64,000 nt of DNA from a bacterium M00.F.Ca.ET.205.01.1.1. Its GTDB lineage: Bacteria > Pseudomonadota > Alphaproteobacteria > Rhizobiales > Rhizobiaceae. The stretch lies in contig SRUQ01000001.1 of the NCBI GenBank assembly GCA_004791255.1, forward strand, positions 496,001 to 560,000, in the 5' to 3' direction. The notes beneath the pieces are model-generated. The model did no database searches. It saw only the letters and a list, made by a program, of their open reading frames with translations, and was not told the DNA's origin. The position numbers and the translations under genes are program-made. Position 1 is the stretch's first letter. Each line of letters starts with the position of its first letter. This document shows, in pieces, positions 1 to 9,689 of the stretch.

Positions 1-1034
1 GCGTCATTGGCGGGTTTTTGCGTCGCCTCTCCAACTCTCCCACCTTGCCAGGGCCGCTCGCGAATGTACTGGCCCAGCATCGAAGCCGGAACCGCGTAAT
101 TCTCGACCATGTAGAGCCCGGCGAAATGCAGCCCCACCGCCTTGCCCGTTTCCAGGGAAAGGACGACCGAGCCCGAACTGCCGCCAAGCGTCGTGCAGTC
201 ATGTGTGTTCCAGCCCCGGCTGGGGTCGTCCATCTTGCCGGGCGCGATCCGCTTGACATCGTAACGGCTGCCATAGATGCGATCCATCCACGCCTGGTCG
301 GGGATGATGTCCGCCGATGCCCGCGCCGGGTAGCCGATGACGGCGACATCGGCGCCGGGTGCGGCGTCCTGTTCGGCGATCTCGACGTGGCCTTGCCGGG
401 CTCCGTCATTGCCGCGCTTCACCTTGAGGAAGGCGATATCGGCCTTGCTGGTGTTGGTCTCGATCCAGATCACCCGCTCGACGGTGACCGATGCCGTGGC
501 CTTGCGATCCGCTTCGTGCAGATAGTCGATGCTGACCCCCAGCTTGCCGCCCAGTTGGCCCGGAATGAAGCGGTACTCGCCGCCGTCCCAGCGGGCGATC
601 AGTTCGGCGACGTGACGGTTGGTGACCACCACGTCGTCGGCGACCAGCCATGCGGTTCCAAGGAACGTCGCCGAGCCGGGGAAGTTGACCACGTCGACGC
701 GGCCGACCAGCGGAATGACCGGATTGACCTTGGCCGCCGCTGCCTTGAGCCGGTCCACCACGACCTGGCCGCCGGCGTCGATTTCGACGCCTTTCTCGGA
801 GATAAGATCGTTGGCGATCAGCAGGGCCGGCCGGCCCTCCTTGATGATCGATTCGGCCACGATCTGGTTGAAGTCGAAGCCGTCGCCGGGCGCCCCGCCC
901 TCCAGCGTCGTCGCCTCGGCGGCAAGCGGCGCCGCCGCGAGCTGCTCGTCCATTCGCCGCGATACAGCTTTGAACACCGCCGGGTCGCGCTTTTCCAGCC
1001 TCGCCAGCCATTGCTTGAAAGTTGCCGAGTCCAC
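1..1034 (-). CDS. Trypsin-like serine protease (partial, C-terminus beyond window)
   Basis: The minus frame is open from the left edge of the window to a GTG at 1034, giving about 344 visible residues. Translating it by hand gives a chymotrypsin-fold protease: the catalytic His lies in VVVTNRHVAE (about residue 141), Asp in SKADIAFLK (about 199) and Ser in GGSSGSVV (about 287), followed by GLHFAGLY. The first 110 residues look like a helical pro-region. I see no signal peptide in the visible N-terminus. The GTG is chosen because a G-rich ribosome site (GGGGGGGAG) sits just upstream. An ATG at 1092 opens a different frame inside a repeat and does not lead into the protease. The substrate is unknown. 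Confidence 0.8.
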   Translation of the reverse strand, partial: MDSATFKQWLARLEKRDPAVFKAVSRRMDEQLAAAPLAAEATTLEGGAPGDGFDFNQIVAESIIKEGRPALLIANDLISEKGVEIDAGGQVVVDRLKAAAAKVNPVIPLVGRVDVVNFPGSATFLGTAWLVADDVVVTNRHVAELIARWDGGEYRFIPGQLGGKLGVSIDYLHEADRKATASVTVERVIWIETNTSKADIAFLKVKRGNDGARQGHVEIAEQDAAPGADVAVIGYPARASADIIPDQAWMDRIYGSRYDVKRIAPGKMDDPSRGWNTHDCTTLGGSSGSVVLSLETGKAVGLHFAGLYMVENYAVPASMLGQYIRERPWQGGRVGEATQKPAND

Positions 1035-1047
1035 CGCTCCCCCCCTG

Positions 1048-1096
1048 GAGCACGATGCCGAAAAGCGTGAAACGGTTTTCGGACGACATCATGCTC
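1048..1096. repeat. Palindromic intergenic repeat, GAGCACGATG...CATCATGCTC type
   Basis: A 49-base element with inverted ends (GAGCACGATG and CATCATGCTC) and a core containing CCGAAAAGCGTGAAACGG. As I recall, elements of this type are scattered between genes in mesorhizobia. This copy lies immediately upstream of the ribosome site of the serine protease. Confidence 0.6.
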
Positions 1097-1109
1097 TATC
1101 TCCTTGATT

Positions 1110-1158
1110 TAGACACGGATTCAGACTTCCGGTCGATTCGACCTGAAATCATCCGGCT
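1110..1158. repeat. Second palindromic element (GGTCGATTCGACC core)
   Basis: Contains the near-perfect inverted core GGTCGATTCGACC flanked by GATTCAG and CTGAAATC. It lies directly behind the repeat at 1048-1096, so the protease gene has two repeat elements upstream. Confidence 0.4.
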
Positions 1159-1560
1159 CTAGCCAAGCAGTTACAAAAGCATCTGATACGGTATAGTATT
1201 CACAATTCTTCTATTGGCGTCAAATACGATCTTTAGAATTCAAAGATCATCGCTGCGGAGAATTACGAGGTCGCCTACCCGGGCGGTCTATTTCAAATCA
1301 AGCCGGCTAGCGACTCGCTCCGGCAAGTAACTGATGCAACCGACCCGAGGCAGCATGGCCGGGTTATTAGAGATACGCTGGCGGAAGGCATCCGGCACAC
1401 CGAAAAGGCAAGCAATGGCGTGCAGCGATCTGGATAGACTGTGTCGGACATGATTTTGCGGTGGCGGAATGTTGCCGGCATGACAGTGGGCAAGACATGT
1501 TGCCCGCGAGACAAGTTGCCAGCGAGGCGGGCAGCGGCTTCAACCAGCAGCCCGAAAACG
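1159..1560. other. Intergenic stretch with a possible decayed coding fragment
   Basis: Positions 1159-1235 are A+T-rich compared with their surroundings. From about 1236 to 1440 the plus strand reads without stops for about 60 codons, with sensible composition (for example YEVAYPGGLFQIKPASDSLR), but it begins after a TAG and has no start codon. I do not recognise it. It may be the tail of a deleted gene. I see no other supported gene here. Confidence 0.3.
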
Positions 1561-1587
1561 AAAAAGCCGCGGCGAACCGCGGCTTTT
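1561..1587 (-). terminator. Rho-independent terminator of tRNA-Gly
   Basis: On the minus strand, an 11-base-pair stem (AAAAGCCGCGG with CCGCGGCTTTT) closes a four-base TTCG loop and runs into a T tract. It lies 27 bases past the CCA end of the tRNA. Confidence 0.85.
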
Positions 1588-1613
1588 CGATGCTTGATTT
1601 CCCTGGAGGAAAC

Positions 1614-1688
1614 TGGAGCGGGTGAAGCGATTCGAACGCTCGACCCCAACCTTGGCAAGGTTGTGCTCTACCCCTGAGCTACACCCGC
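1614..1688 (-). tRNA. tRNA-Gly (anticodon GCC)
   Basis: On the minus strand the sequence starts GCGGGTGTAGCTCAGGGG, has the anticodon arm CCTTGCCAAGG (anticodon GCC), the T arm GAGCGTTCGAATCGCTT and ends CACCCGC-T-CCA. The acceptor stem pairs perfectly over 7 bases. CCA is encoded. The length of 75 with CCA is normal for tRNA-Gly. It decodes GGC and GGU, heavily used glycine codons in this G+C-rich genome. Confidence 0.97.
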
Positions 1689-1997
1689 TCACACGGCGTC
1701 TTGGCCGCAAGCCGGGCCTATATGGCTGAAGAGCGCGGCGATTGCAACAGGGAAATCGCAGGCTTTTTCGAAGGCGGCAAACTGTATCCGCAAGCCCGCG
1801 CGACAAAGGGGTTTGCGACGCGACGCGAATTTCGCGGCGGCGCGCGGCGCAGGCTGCGCGGCCTGGGAAGTTCTTGCCGGCAGGCGCGAAACGCGGCCGG
1901 ATTGGCGCCTTTGCATCGGCCTTCGAAAATCGATTCCGATTTTCCGGCCGATGCGATAAACGGCATGGCTGGAAACCAGCCGAAGCGAAGAAGCCCC
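1689..1997. other. Intergenic region between tRNA-Gly and the YbaK-like gene
   Basis: It must hold the minus-strand tRNA promoter and the plus-strand promoter of the next gene. I could not assign clear -35/-10 boxes. The plus frame is open through this stretch, but its codons look non-coding and lack a ribosome site. It contains the palindrome at 1913-1954. Confidence 0.5.
1913..1954. repeat. Long palindrome with AAATCGATTCCGATT core
   Basis: The ends GCATCGGCC and GGCCGATGC are inverted, and the inner arms GAAAATCG and CGATTTTC are inverted again, so nearly the whole 42 bases can fold. A related core (AAATCGATTCCGATT) recurs at about 46222-46236, which marks it as a dispersed repeat and not a gene-specific operator. 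Confidence 0.6.
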
Positions 1998-2495
1998 ATG
2001 CCCAAGACCGAAACCGAGCTTTTTGCCTTTCTCGCCGAACTCGGCATTGCCGCGTCGACCAAACGCCATCCGCCGCTCTATACGGTCGCCGATTCGCAGG
2101 CGCTGCGCGGCGAAATCACCGGCGGGCACACCAAAAACCTGTTCTTGAAAGACAAGAAGGATAATTTCTTCCTGGTCACCGTCGGTGAGGACGCGGTCGT
2201 CGATCTCAAGCAGATTCATCAGCTGATCGGCGCGGCCAGCCGCGTTTCCTTCGGCAAGCCCGAGATGCTGATGGAGCTGCTCGGCGTCACGCCGGGCGCC
2301 GTGACGGTGTTCGGCGTCATCAATGACACGGCCGGGCGGGTCAAGCTGGTGCTCGACAAGGATCTGATGGAGCATTCCGTCATCAACGCCCATCCGCTGA
2401 CCAATGAGGCGACGACATCGATCGCGTCGGGCGACCTCATCAGATTCATCGAGGCAACCGGGCACGATGCTGCTATCTTGAAAGTCTCGGCTTGA
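1998..2495 (+). CDS. YbaK/ProX-type aminoacyl-tRNA deacylase
   Basis: 165 residues. The single YbaK/prolyl-tRNA editing domain shows KNLFLKDKK (46-54) and NAHPLTNEATT (130-140), typical of free-standing ProX deacylases that hydrolyse mischarged tRNAs (usually Ala-tRNA-Pro in this branch). The start is the ATG at 1998; the frame is open further upstream but has no ribosome site there. The next gene begins 80 bases downstream. Which mischarged tRNA it clears cannot be read from sequence alone. Confidence 0.85.
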   Translation: MPKTETELFAFLAELGIAASTKRHPPLYTVADSQALRGEITGGHTKNLFLKDKKDNFFLVTVGEDAVVDLKQIHQLIGAASRVSFGKPEMLMELLGVTPGAVTVFGVINDTAGRVKLVLDKDLMEHSVINAHPLTNEATTSIASGDLIRFIEATGHDAAILKVSA

Positions 2496-2575
2496 TCGCC
2501 ACATGGATGGCGAAACCGGTTCCAATCAGAGATATCGCGACGGCCGGCCGGCTGCGCGACCGAAAGGGTAACGAG

Positions 2576-3559
2576 ATGAGTGACAACAATCCGTTTGGCG
2601 GTGCCTTTGGCAGCAATGGCGGCCAATATGCCACGACGGTGCAATTTGGCGGCACCGAGCCCGGCAAGCCCGCGGCCGCCGCTCCCGCCGATGTCATCAA
2701 GGACACCACCACCGCCACTTTCGCCGCCGACGTCATCCAGGAATCGCGCCGCCAGCCGGTGCTGGTCGACTTCTGGGCGCCCTGGTGCGGGCCGTGCAAG
2801 CAGCTGACCCCGCAACTGGAAAAGGCGGTCAAGGCCGCCGGCGGCAAGGTCAAGCTGGTCAAGATGAACATCGACGACCATCCCTCGATCGCTGGCCAGC
2901 TCGGCATCCAGTCGATCCCGGCGGTCATCGCCTTCAAGGACGGCCAGCCGGTCGACGGCTTCATGGGCGCCATCCCCGAGACCCAGATCACGCAGTTCAT
3001 CGACAAGGTCGGCGGCAAGGGCACCGGCGCGCCGCCCGTGGCCGATGCGCTGGCGGCCGCGGCCGAGGCGCGCGACGCCGGCGACACGCAGGCGGCCGCA
3101 GACATTTATGACGCCATCCTGGCCCAGGCGCCGGAGACGATCGAGGCGATCGCCGGTCTGGGCGACCTGCTGTTCGAGGCGGGCGATACCGAAGGCGCCG
3201 AGGCCTTGCTGGCAACCGCGCCGGAAGCCAAGAAGGACGCGCCGGCCCTCGCCGCCCTGCGCGCCAAGATGGCGCTTGCCGCGCAGGCCGCCGAACTTGG
3301 CAATCCGGCCGAATTCGAGCGCCGCCTGGCCGACAATCCGGCGGACCATCAGGCGCGCTTCGACCTGGCCATGATCCAGAACGCCCGTGGCGAGCGCGCC
3401 GCCGCCGCCGACAATCTGCTGGCGATCATCAAGGCCGACCGGAGCTGGAATGAGGACGGCGCCAAGACCCAGCTGCTGCAGCTGTTCGAGGCCTGGGGCA
3501 TGACCGACGAGGCGACGCTGGCCGCGCGGCGCAAATTGTCGTCGCTGCTGTTTTCCTGA
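2576..3559 (+). CDS. YbbN/CnoX-type thioredoxin with TPR-like C-terminus
   Basis: 327 residues. A thioredoxin fold at about 45-150 carries WAPWCGPCK (Cys71 and Cys74) and the cis-proline loop SIPAVIAF. The remaining 170 residues are Ala-rich helical repeats of the TPR type. This is the architecture of YbbN (CnoX), a holdase that hands clients to GroEL and DnaK. Unlike the E. coli protein it keeps an intact CxxC, so it may also be redox-active. The start at 2576 follows GAAAGGG; an open frame from 2492 is rejected because it overlaps the preceding gene. It is probably cotranscribed with its neighbours. Confidence 0.88.
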   Translation: MSDNNPFGGAFGSNGGQYATTVQFGGTEPGKPAAAAPADVIKDTTTATFAADVIQESRRQPVLVDFWAPWCGPCKQLTPQLEKAVKAAGGKVKLVKMNIDDHPSIAGQLGIQSIPAVIAFKDGQPVDGFMGAIPETQITQFIDKVGGKGTGAPPVADALAAAAEARDAGDTQAAADIYDAILAQAPETIEAIAGLGDLLFEAGDTEGAEALLATAPEAKKDAPALAALRAKMALAAQAAELGNPAEFERRLADNPADHQARFDLAMIQNARGERAAAADNLLAIIKADRSWNEDGAKTQLLQLFEAWGMTDEATLAARRKLSSLLFS

Positions 3560-3688
3560 CGCCGGCGTCGCAATCACGCCGCCAAGGCTTGCGCATGGCG
3601 GCGGCTGCGCCAGATTAGGCAGATTCGCAGGCGGCCGCAGCGCTGGGAGCAATATGCGCTTCTGGAATGAGGCGATCGGAGGAACGAG

Positions 3689-4360
3689 GTGCAAGCGGGA
3701 AACGCGCATTACCGGCAGGCGAAGGATCTGCCGTCGACAATCCCGATCTTTCCGCTCGAGGGCGCGCTGCTCTTGCCGGGTGGCCGCATGCCGCTCAACA
3801 TCTTCGAGCCGCGCTACCTGCAGATGGTGGACGAGGCGTTCGCCGGCTCCCGCCTCATCGGCATCATCCAGCCCAGTCTCGACGGCGCCTTGCGTGACGA
3901 TGGCGAGCCGGAGTTGTGCAATGTCGGCTGCGTCGGCCGCATCATTGCCCTTTCCGAGAGCGGCGACGGGCGCTACCTGATTTCGCTGCAGGGCGTGTGC
4001 CGCTTCCGCGTCGCCCACGAACTGACGGCCAAGGCGCCGTTCCGCCAGTGCAAGCTGGCGCCCTTCCTCGCCGACCTCGACGAGGACCAGGCGGCGGCCG
4101 AAGTCGACCGGCCGGCGCTGCTCAAGGCTTTCCGCGCCTATCTGCAGGCCAATGATCTGGATGCCGACTGGGAAAGCGTCAGCCGCGCCGAAAATGCCAT
4201 GCTGGTCAATGCGCTGTCGATGATGGCGCCTTACGGGCCGGCCGAGAAACAGGCGCTGCTCGAAGCCGCCGACCTGAAGACTCGCGCCGAAACGCTGATC
4301 GCCATCACCGAAATGACGCTGGCGCGCGAGAATGAGGATTTCGGCTCGAGCCTGCAGTAG
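3689..4360 (+). CDS. LON substrate-binding domain protein (ATP-independent)
   Basis: 223 residues, essentially one LON N-terminal (PUA-like) domain: PIFPLEGALLLPGGRMPLNI near residue 20, then the expected FEPRYLQMV. It lacks the AAA+ and protease domains of Lon. Such stand-alone proteins are widespread in alphaproteobacteria beside YbbN; their role is not settled, and protein quality control is inferred from context. The start is a GTG at 3689, preceded by GGAGGA at 5-base spacing. Confidence 0.85.
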   Translation: MQAGNAHYRQAKDLPSTIPIFPLEGALLLPGGRMPLNIFEPRYLQMVDEAFAGSRLIGIIQPSLDGALRDDGEPELCNVGCVGRIIALSESGDGRYLISLQGVCRFRVAHELTAKAPFRQCKLAPFLADLDEDQAAAEVDRPALLKAFRAYLQANDLDADWESVSRAENAMLVNALSMMAPYGPAEKQALLEAADLKTRAETLIAITEMTLARENEDFGSSLQ

Positions 4361-4417
4361 GCTGCCGGTACGCAAGGCTGGTGGCGAGCTGCGACGATGA
4401 CGAAGGGAGACGGCCCG

Positions 4418-4660
4418 ATGGCGGACGGACGTGAGGGAAGGAAGGAGGGCGTCGACCCCCGGATGCTGGAGCTGCTCGCCTGCCCGCTGACCAAGGGCCC
4501 GCTGACCTGGGACCCGCAGCGCGGCGAACTGATCTCCAGGGTAGCCAAACTCGCCTATCCCGTCCGCGACGGCATCCCGATCATGCTGCCTTCGGAAGCA
4601 CGGACGATCTCGGCGGAAGATATGCTTTCGCCGCCCCCGAGGTTGAGCGGGCCGAGCTGA
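4418..4660 (+). CDS. Trm112-family (UPF0434) small protein
   Basis: 80 residues. [16 protein letters not shown] followed by a C-terminal [16 protein letters not shown] is the Trm112/YcaR signature. Only one of the usual zinc-binding cysteines is visible, so metal binding is doubtful, as in many bacterial members. Homologues in archaea and eukaryotes activate methyltransferases; the bacterial role is unclear. The start at 4418 is preferred over the ATG at 4397 because AAGGGAGA lies 8 bases upstream. It converges with dnaE2, leaving 71 bases between the stops. Confidence 0.8.
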   Translation: MADGREGRKEGVDPRMLELLACPLTKGPLTWDPQRGELISRVAKLAYPVRDGIPIMLPSEARTISAEDMLSPPPRLSGPS

Positions 4661-4731
4661 TTTTCCAGCACCGAAGTTTGCGGAGGCTGGCGCCGTAGAG
4701 CGCCAACGCTGGTTGCTCCCTATGCGCGACC

Positions 4732-7700
4732 CTACTGAAAATTCCGCCCCTTGGGCATGACGCTCTCCGCTTCTTCCGACAGCACCGCCAGGTTCTGCAC
4801 AGTCGGCGCGCTTCGCCGGCTGGAGCGGTCCACATCCCAGACCGGGCTCTCCACCCCAGCCGCGCCAACCTTCTCCAGAAGCACGGTCAGCCACGGCGTC
4901 AGATCCTCGATCCTGTCGGCGACGATGTGGATGACGTCGGATTCCGACTGCAGCTTGCCGGTGACGCGGATGAACCTGGCGCCCATGACGACCGGGCGAT
5001 AACGGTCGAAGATCCTCGGCCAGACAATGACATTGGCGACGGCCTTGTCGTCCTCCAGCGTCAGGAAGATGGCATTGCCCTTGCCGGGGCGCTGCCGCAC
5101 CAGCACCAGGCCGGCGACGGAAACACGCCTGCCATCCCGCAACGAGGGCAGCCCGGCATTGGGGGTGACGCCGGCCCGGTCGAGCCGCTCGCGCAGGAAG
5201 GCGACAGGGTGCGCCTTCAGCGACAGGCCGAGCGAGCGGTAGTCGTGGATGACATGCTCGCCGAGCGGCATTTTCGGCAGTTTGGTTTCCGGCTCCAGGT
5301 CGCGCAGGCGGATTTCCGGCTGGTCGAACAGCGGCAGGCTTTCGGCCGCGCTTCTGCCGTCGAGCGCGCGCACCGCCCACAGCGCCTCGCGGCGGTCGAT
5401 GCCGAGCGAACGGAAGGCATCGGCCTGCGCCATCTTCTCGATCTCGCCGACATCGAGGCCGGAGCGCAGCCAGACGTCCCGCACGGTCGAATAGCCGGAC
5501 CCGCGCCGCGCGACGAAAACCTCCATGCGCTCCTTCGACAGGCCCTTGATCTGCCGGAAGCCGAGCCGCAGCGCGTGATCCGTCTCGATGACGCCGCGCA
5601 TTGCGGCATGGCGCGGCAGGATGCGGGCCGGGTCGAACGGCGCTTTTTCGAGTGTGCAGTCCCAGACCGAGAAATTGACGTCGACCTCGCGGATCTCGAC
5701 GCCATGATCGCGCGCGTCGCGCACCAGTTGCGCCGGCTGATAGAACCCCATCGGCTGCGAATTCAGGATCGCGGCGCAGAACACGTCGGGATAGAAGGTC
5801 TTGAACCAGCAGGAGGCATAGACGAGCAAAGCGAAGGACGCGGCATGGCTTTCGGGAAAGCCGTATTCGCCAAAGCCCTCGATCTGCTTGAAACAGCGTT
5901 CGGCGAACTCCTTGGTGTAGCCCTTGCCGACCATGCCGTCGATCATGCGCTGGCGGTAATTGCCGATGGTGCCGGTGCGCTTGAAGGTGGCCATGGCGCG
6001 GCGCAATTCATCGGCCTCGCCCGGCTTGAAGCCGCCGGCGATGATGGCGATTTTCATCGCCTGTTCCTGGAACAGCGGCACGCCGAGCGTCTTGCTCAGA
6101 ATCGCCTCCAGCTCGGGCTTTTGATATTCGGGCTTCTCCTTGCCTTGCCGGCGGCGCAGATAGGGGTGGACCATGTCGCCCTGGATCGGACCTGGCCGCA
6201 CGATCGCCACCTCGATGACCAGGTCGTAGAAATCCTTCGGTTTGAGCCTCGGCAGCATCGACATCTGCGCTCGCGATTCGATCTGGAAGACGCCGAGCGT
6301 ATCGGCCCGGCCGATCATGTCGTAGACGCGCCTGTCCTCCGGCGGCAGGGTCGCCAGCACATAGGGTTGGCCATACGCGTCCCGCGCCCGGGGATAATGC
6401 TGGGTAAGCAGGGTGAAGGCGCGCTGCAGGCAGGTCAGCATGCCGAGCGCCAGAATATCCACTTTCAGGATCTTCACCGCATCGAGATCGTCCTTGTCCC
6501 ATTCGACCATCTTGCGCTCGTCCATCGCCGTCTTGACGATGGGCACGATCTCGTCGAGCCGATCCCTGGTGATGACGAAGCCGCCGACATGCTGGGAGAG
6601 GTGGCGGGGAAAGCCCATGATCTCATTGGCGCGTTCCATCACATGCCCCGATACCGCGTCGGTGCGGTTGAGTCCGCCGGCGCGGGCCTCCTTCTCGCCA
6701 AGCTCGGAGGTCGACCAGCCCCAGATCGAGCCGGATAGCGACGCCCTGACATCCTCGGACAGGCCCATCGCCTTCGACACCTCGCGCAGCGCCGAGCGGC
6801 CGCGATAGCTGATGACGGCGGCGGCGAGCGCCGTGCGCTTGGCGCTGTATTTGTTATAGATGTACTGCATCACCTCCTCGCGCCGCTCATGCTCGAAGTC
6901 GACGTCGATGTCGGGCGGCTCGTTCCGCTCCTCGGAGATGAAGCGCTCGAAGAGCGTGTCGATCTTGTCCGGCCCCACCTCGGTGATGCCGATGCAGAAG
7001 CAGATGATCGAATTGGCGGCGGAGCCGCGGCCCTGGCAGAGGATGCCTTCGCTGCGGGCGAATTTGATGATGTCGTGGACGGTCAGGAAGTAGCGGGCGT
7101 AATTCAGCCGCTCGATCAGGACGAGTTCTTCCTCGATGCGCTTGATGACGGAGGCCGGCACACCCGCCGGAAAGCGCCTGATGGCTCCCTCCCTGGCCAG
7201 TCTTTCCAGCTCCGCCTGCGGACCGAGGCCCGATTGCGTCGGCTCATCCGGATAATTGTACTGGAGGTCGCTCAGCGAAAAGGTCAATTCTCCGGCAAAG
7301 CGCAGCGTCTCGGCCAGCGCCTGCGGATACCTGCGGAACAGGCGCGCCATTTCCAGCGGCGGCTTGAGATGACGCTCGGCATTGGCCGAGAGTTCCAGCC
7401 CGACCTCGGCGACAGGCGTGTTGAGGCGGATCGCGGTCAGCACGTCCTGCAGCGGGCGGCGCTCCGCCGTGTGATAGAGCACGTCGTTGGTCGCCATCAG
7501 CGGGATGCCGGCGCTTTCGGCCAGCGCCGCCGCCTGTTCGATCCGGAAGCGGTCATGGCCCGCATAGAAGGGCGAGACGGCCAGCCGCAGGGGCCCGCCG
7601 AAGCGGTCCTTGAGCTGCCGAAGCAGGGCCAGCGTGTCCTGCGCTTCCGCCGCCAGGTCGGGCAGCACCGCCAGCGACATCAGCTCGCCCCATTCGAGCA

Positions 7701-8058
7701 GGTCGCCGCGCTGGAGAAGGGTGGCGCCCTTTTCGCTGTCGTCGCGCAGATTGGCTTGCGTCAGCATGCGGCACAGATGCCCCCAGCCCTTGCGGTCCCT
7801 GGGATAGGCGAGAATGTCGGGCGTGCCGTCGCCAAAAACCAGCCGGCAGCCGGGGTGATAGGCAAGCTTTTCGACCTTGGCCTGCTGCCAGGCGCGCACC
7901 ACGCCGGCGACGCTGTTGCGGTCGGCGAGGCCGATCGCGGAAAAGCCCATGAGCTTGGCAGCGACCACCAGCTCCTCCGGCTTGGAGGCGCCGCGCAGGA
8001 AGGAGAAATTCGACTGGATGCCGAACTCGGTATAGGGAATGACGGTCAGCGCGTTCAT
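4732..8058 (-). CDS. dnaE2: Error-prone DNA polymerase DnaE2 (ImuC)
   Basis: 1108 residues, a C-family polymerase of the DnaE2 type. An N-terminal PHP domain ([14 protein letters not shown]) is followed by palm motifs with catalytic acidic residues in [14 protein letters not shown] (about 400), the finger motif [12 protein letters not shown], and a C-terminal OB-like region ([20 protein letters not shown]). It is the catalytic subunit of the ImuABC mutasome, which replicates past lesions. Its ATG overlaps the imuB stop by four bases (ATGA), so the two are translationally coupled. Expression should follow the LexA box upstream of imuA. Confidence 0.97.
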   Translation of the reverse strand: MNALTVIPYTEFGIQSNFSFLRGASKPEELVVAAKLMGFSAIGLADRNSVAGVVRAWQQAKVEKLAYHPGCRLVFGDGTPDILAYPRDRKGWGHLCRMLTQANLRDDSEKGATLLQRGDLLEWGELMSLAVLPDLAAEAQDTLALLRQLKDRFGGPLRLAVSPFYAGHDRFRIEQAAALAESAGIPLMATNDVLYHTAERRPLQDVLTAIRLNTPVAEVGLELSANAERHLKPPLEMARLFRRYPQALAETLRFAGELTFSLSDLQYNYPDEPTQSGLGPQAELERLAREGAIRRFPAGVPASVIKRIEEELVLIERLNYARYFLTVHDIIKFARSEGILCQGRGSAANSIICFCIGITEVGPDKIDTLFERFISEERNEPPDIDVDFEHERREEVMQYIYNKYSAKRTALAAAVISYRGRSALREVSKAMGLSEDVRASLSGSIWGWSTSELGEKEARAGGLNRTDAVSGHVMERANEIMGFPRHLSQHVGGFVITRDRLDEIVPIVKTAMDERKMVEWDKDDLDAVKILKVDILALGMLTCLQRAFTLLTQHYPRARDAYGQPYVLATLPPEDRRVYDMIGRADTLGVFQIESRAQMSMLPRLKPKDFYDLVIEVAIVRPGPIQGDMVHPYLRRRQGKEKPEYQKPELEAILSKTLGVPLFQEQAMKIAIIAGGFKPGEADELRRAMATFKRTGTIGNYRQRMIDGMVGKGYTKEFAERCFKQIEGFGEYGFPESHAASFALLVYASCWFKTFYPDVFCAAILNSQPMGFYQPAQLVRDARDHGVEIREVDVNFSVWDCTLEKAPFDPARILPRHAAMRGVIETDHALRLGFRQIKGLSKERMEVFVARRGSGYSTVRDVWLRSGLDVGEIEKMAQADAFRSLGIDRREALWAVRALDGRSAAESLPLFDQPEIRLRDLEPETKLPKMPLGEHVIHDYRSLGLSLKAHPVAFLRERLDRAGVTPNAGLPSLRDGRRVSVAGLVLVRQRPGKGNAIFLTLEDDKAVANVIVWPRIFDRYRPVVMGARFIRVTGKLQSESDVIHIVADRIEDLTPWLTVLLEKVGAAGVESPVWDVDRSSRRSAPTVQNLAVLSEEAESVMPKGRNFQ

Positions 8059-9689
8059 GCGAACACCCCGTGCAGGAACCAGCGCGGCGGGATTTCCGAA
8101 CTGCCATAGAGGCCTTGCCGGTAGAGCCAGTAGCGGCGGCCGTCGGCATCCTCGATGCGGAAATAGTCGCGCGTCGACGCCGCCGCGTCACCTGACGCCT
8201 CGCGCCACCATTCGGCGGCGATGCGCTCCGGCCCTTCGGCCCGCATGACGCGGTAGGAAGCCCGCCGCCAGCGGAAGTTCAGCGGCGGTCCCTCGGGCAT
8301 TTCGGTGGCCGGCACCTCGATGGGCTCCGGCGAGCGGAACAGCCGGATCGGCCGTTCCGGCGGAAAAATCGTCATCGGCGCCTGCATCCTGTCCGGCTTC
8401 TTCGGCGGCGTCGTGCGGCGTGGCGCCTCGGTGAAGGGAATGGTGGCGACGGCGCGCTCCGGCAGATGGCTTTCGACGGTGACCGGCTTGAGCACCGCAC
8501 CCTCGCCGAGCCGGGCCCGGATGCGGTCGGCGAAGTCAGCGATGTCGGCGCCGTCGTCGCTGACTTCGCCGGCAAGGTCGGCCTGCGGCATGTCGAAGGC
8601 CACCGCCGACAGCACCGACAGCCGCACCAGGTCGAAGCCATAGCCGGCATCGATATGCTGCTCGAGCGCGGCCAGCCGTTCGTGGAACAGTTTCTGGATC
8701 AGCAGCGGCTCGCGCAGCGGCCGCGATGTGCCGAGCGCGATGCGGCTGACGGCGCCATCGACGCGAAACAGGAGCAGCGCCAGGCTTCTCGCGCCCTCGC
8801 CACGGCGTTCGAGGTCGCTCTTCAAGGTCGTCGCCAGCATTTGCACCAGCCGCTCGATGTCCTCGGTGAGGACGACGGGCTCGGCCAGGTGCCGTTCGAC
8901 CGAGAGCGGCGCGACCGGCAGGCGCGGCGACACCGCCTCGTCGAGACGGCCGAGCGCCTGGTCGAGCCGCAGCAGCAAGCTGCCGCCGAAGCGGCGGGCG
9001 AGCGGCGCGCGCGGCGCCGCCATGACGGCGCCCGCCGTGCGCAGGCCGACGCTTTCCAGGCTGGCCCGGGTCGCCGGGTCGATGCGCAGCGCCGCCAGCG
9101 GCAAGGGCGCCAGAAGCACATCCTCCCCGCCGGATACAACGATCCGGTCGCCGCAAAAGTGCGCCGCCGCCCAGGCGGCACCGGGGGTGGAGGCGAGCCC
9201 GGCACGCACATCGAACCCCTGATGGAAGAAGCGCGACAGGATGTCGTCCAGCATGGCCCGCTCGCCGCCGAACAGATGCGTGCAGCCGGTGATGTCGAGA
9301 AACAGGCCGTCCGTCCCGTCGAGCGCCACCAGCGGCGTGTAGCGGTCGCACCAGTCGGCAAGGCCTTCGAGCAGCCGCCGGTCGGCTTCGGGATCGGCCT
9401 CGACGATGTCGATAGACGGATGCATGGCGCGCGCATCCGCAATGCCCATGCCGGGCTTCAGGTGCAGCGCCTCAGCCCGCTCGTCGAGGGCCGAGATGCG
9501 CTGCGCGTTGCTGTCGCGATGGCTGATCACCAGCGGCTGGTGCGCCGGCGGACGGGAACGCCAGGACCGCCCCAGCCGCTGCCGCAGGATCCTTTCGGCC
9601 GCCAGATAGGGAAACCACAGGGACAGGATTCTCTGCCCATTGCCTGCGTCTTCTTTCCTCGCCCCTTCTTTCATCGAATCTGCGCTCAT
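8055..9689 (-). CDS. imuB: ImuB, inactive Y-family polymerase-like mutasome subunit
   Basis: 544 residues from the ATG at 9689. It is a Y-family polymerase relative, but the first catalytic motif reads [13 protein letters not shown] with no Asp, and the second reads [14 protein letters not shown] instead of SIDE. Loss of the metal-binding acids is the ImuB hallmark. In studied systems ImuB scaffolds the mutasome, binding the beta clamp, ImuA and DnaE2. The frame remains open 31 codons upstream; 9689 is chosen because the conserved [17 protein letters not shown] follows within 20 residues. The exact start is uncertain because the gene begins inside the imuA frame. Confidence 0.93.
   Translation of the reverse strand: MSADSMKEGARKEDAGNGQRILSLWFPYLAAERILRQRLGRSWRSRPPAHQPLVISHRDSNAQRISALDERAEALHLKPGMGIADARAMHPSIDIVEADPEADRRLLEGLADWCDRYTPLVALDGTDGLFLDITGCTHLFGGERAMLDDILSRFFHQGFDVRAGLASTPGAAWAAAHFCGDRIVVSGGEDVLLAPLPLAALRIDPATRASLESVGLRTAGAVMAAPRAPLARRFGGSLLLRLDQALGRLDEAVSPRLPVAPLSVERHLAEPVVLTEDIERLVQMLATTLKSDLERRGEGARSLALLLFRVDGAVSRIALGTSRPLREPLLIQKLFHERLAALEQHIDAGYGFDLVRLSVLSAVAFDMPQADLAGEVSDDGADIADFADRIRARLGEGAVLKPVTVESHLPERAVATIPFTEAPRRTTPPKKPDRMQAPMTIFPPERPIRLFRSPEPIEVPATEMPEGPPLNFRWRRASYRVMRAEGPERIAAEWWREASGDAAASTRDYFRIEDADGRRYWLYRQGLYGSSEIPPRWFLHGVFA

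Noticed and set aside
18..1070. 350-codon plus-strand frame at the window start
   Set aside because: The opposite strand encodes a trypsin-like protease with an intact His-Asp-Ser triad; the plus frame is its shadow.
406..1092. Minus frame starting ATG 1092 inside the repeat
   Set aside because: It is out of frame with the protease triad; its first codons are the repeat itself.
2219..5380. A 1053-codon open frame on the minus strand
   Set aside because: Antisense shadow of YbbN, LON and Trm112 genes and the end of dnaE2; no domain recognised in its translation.
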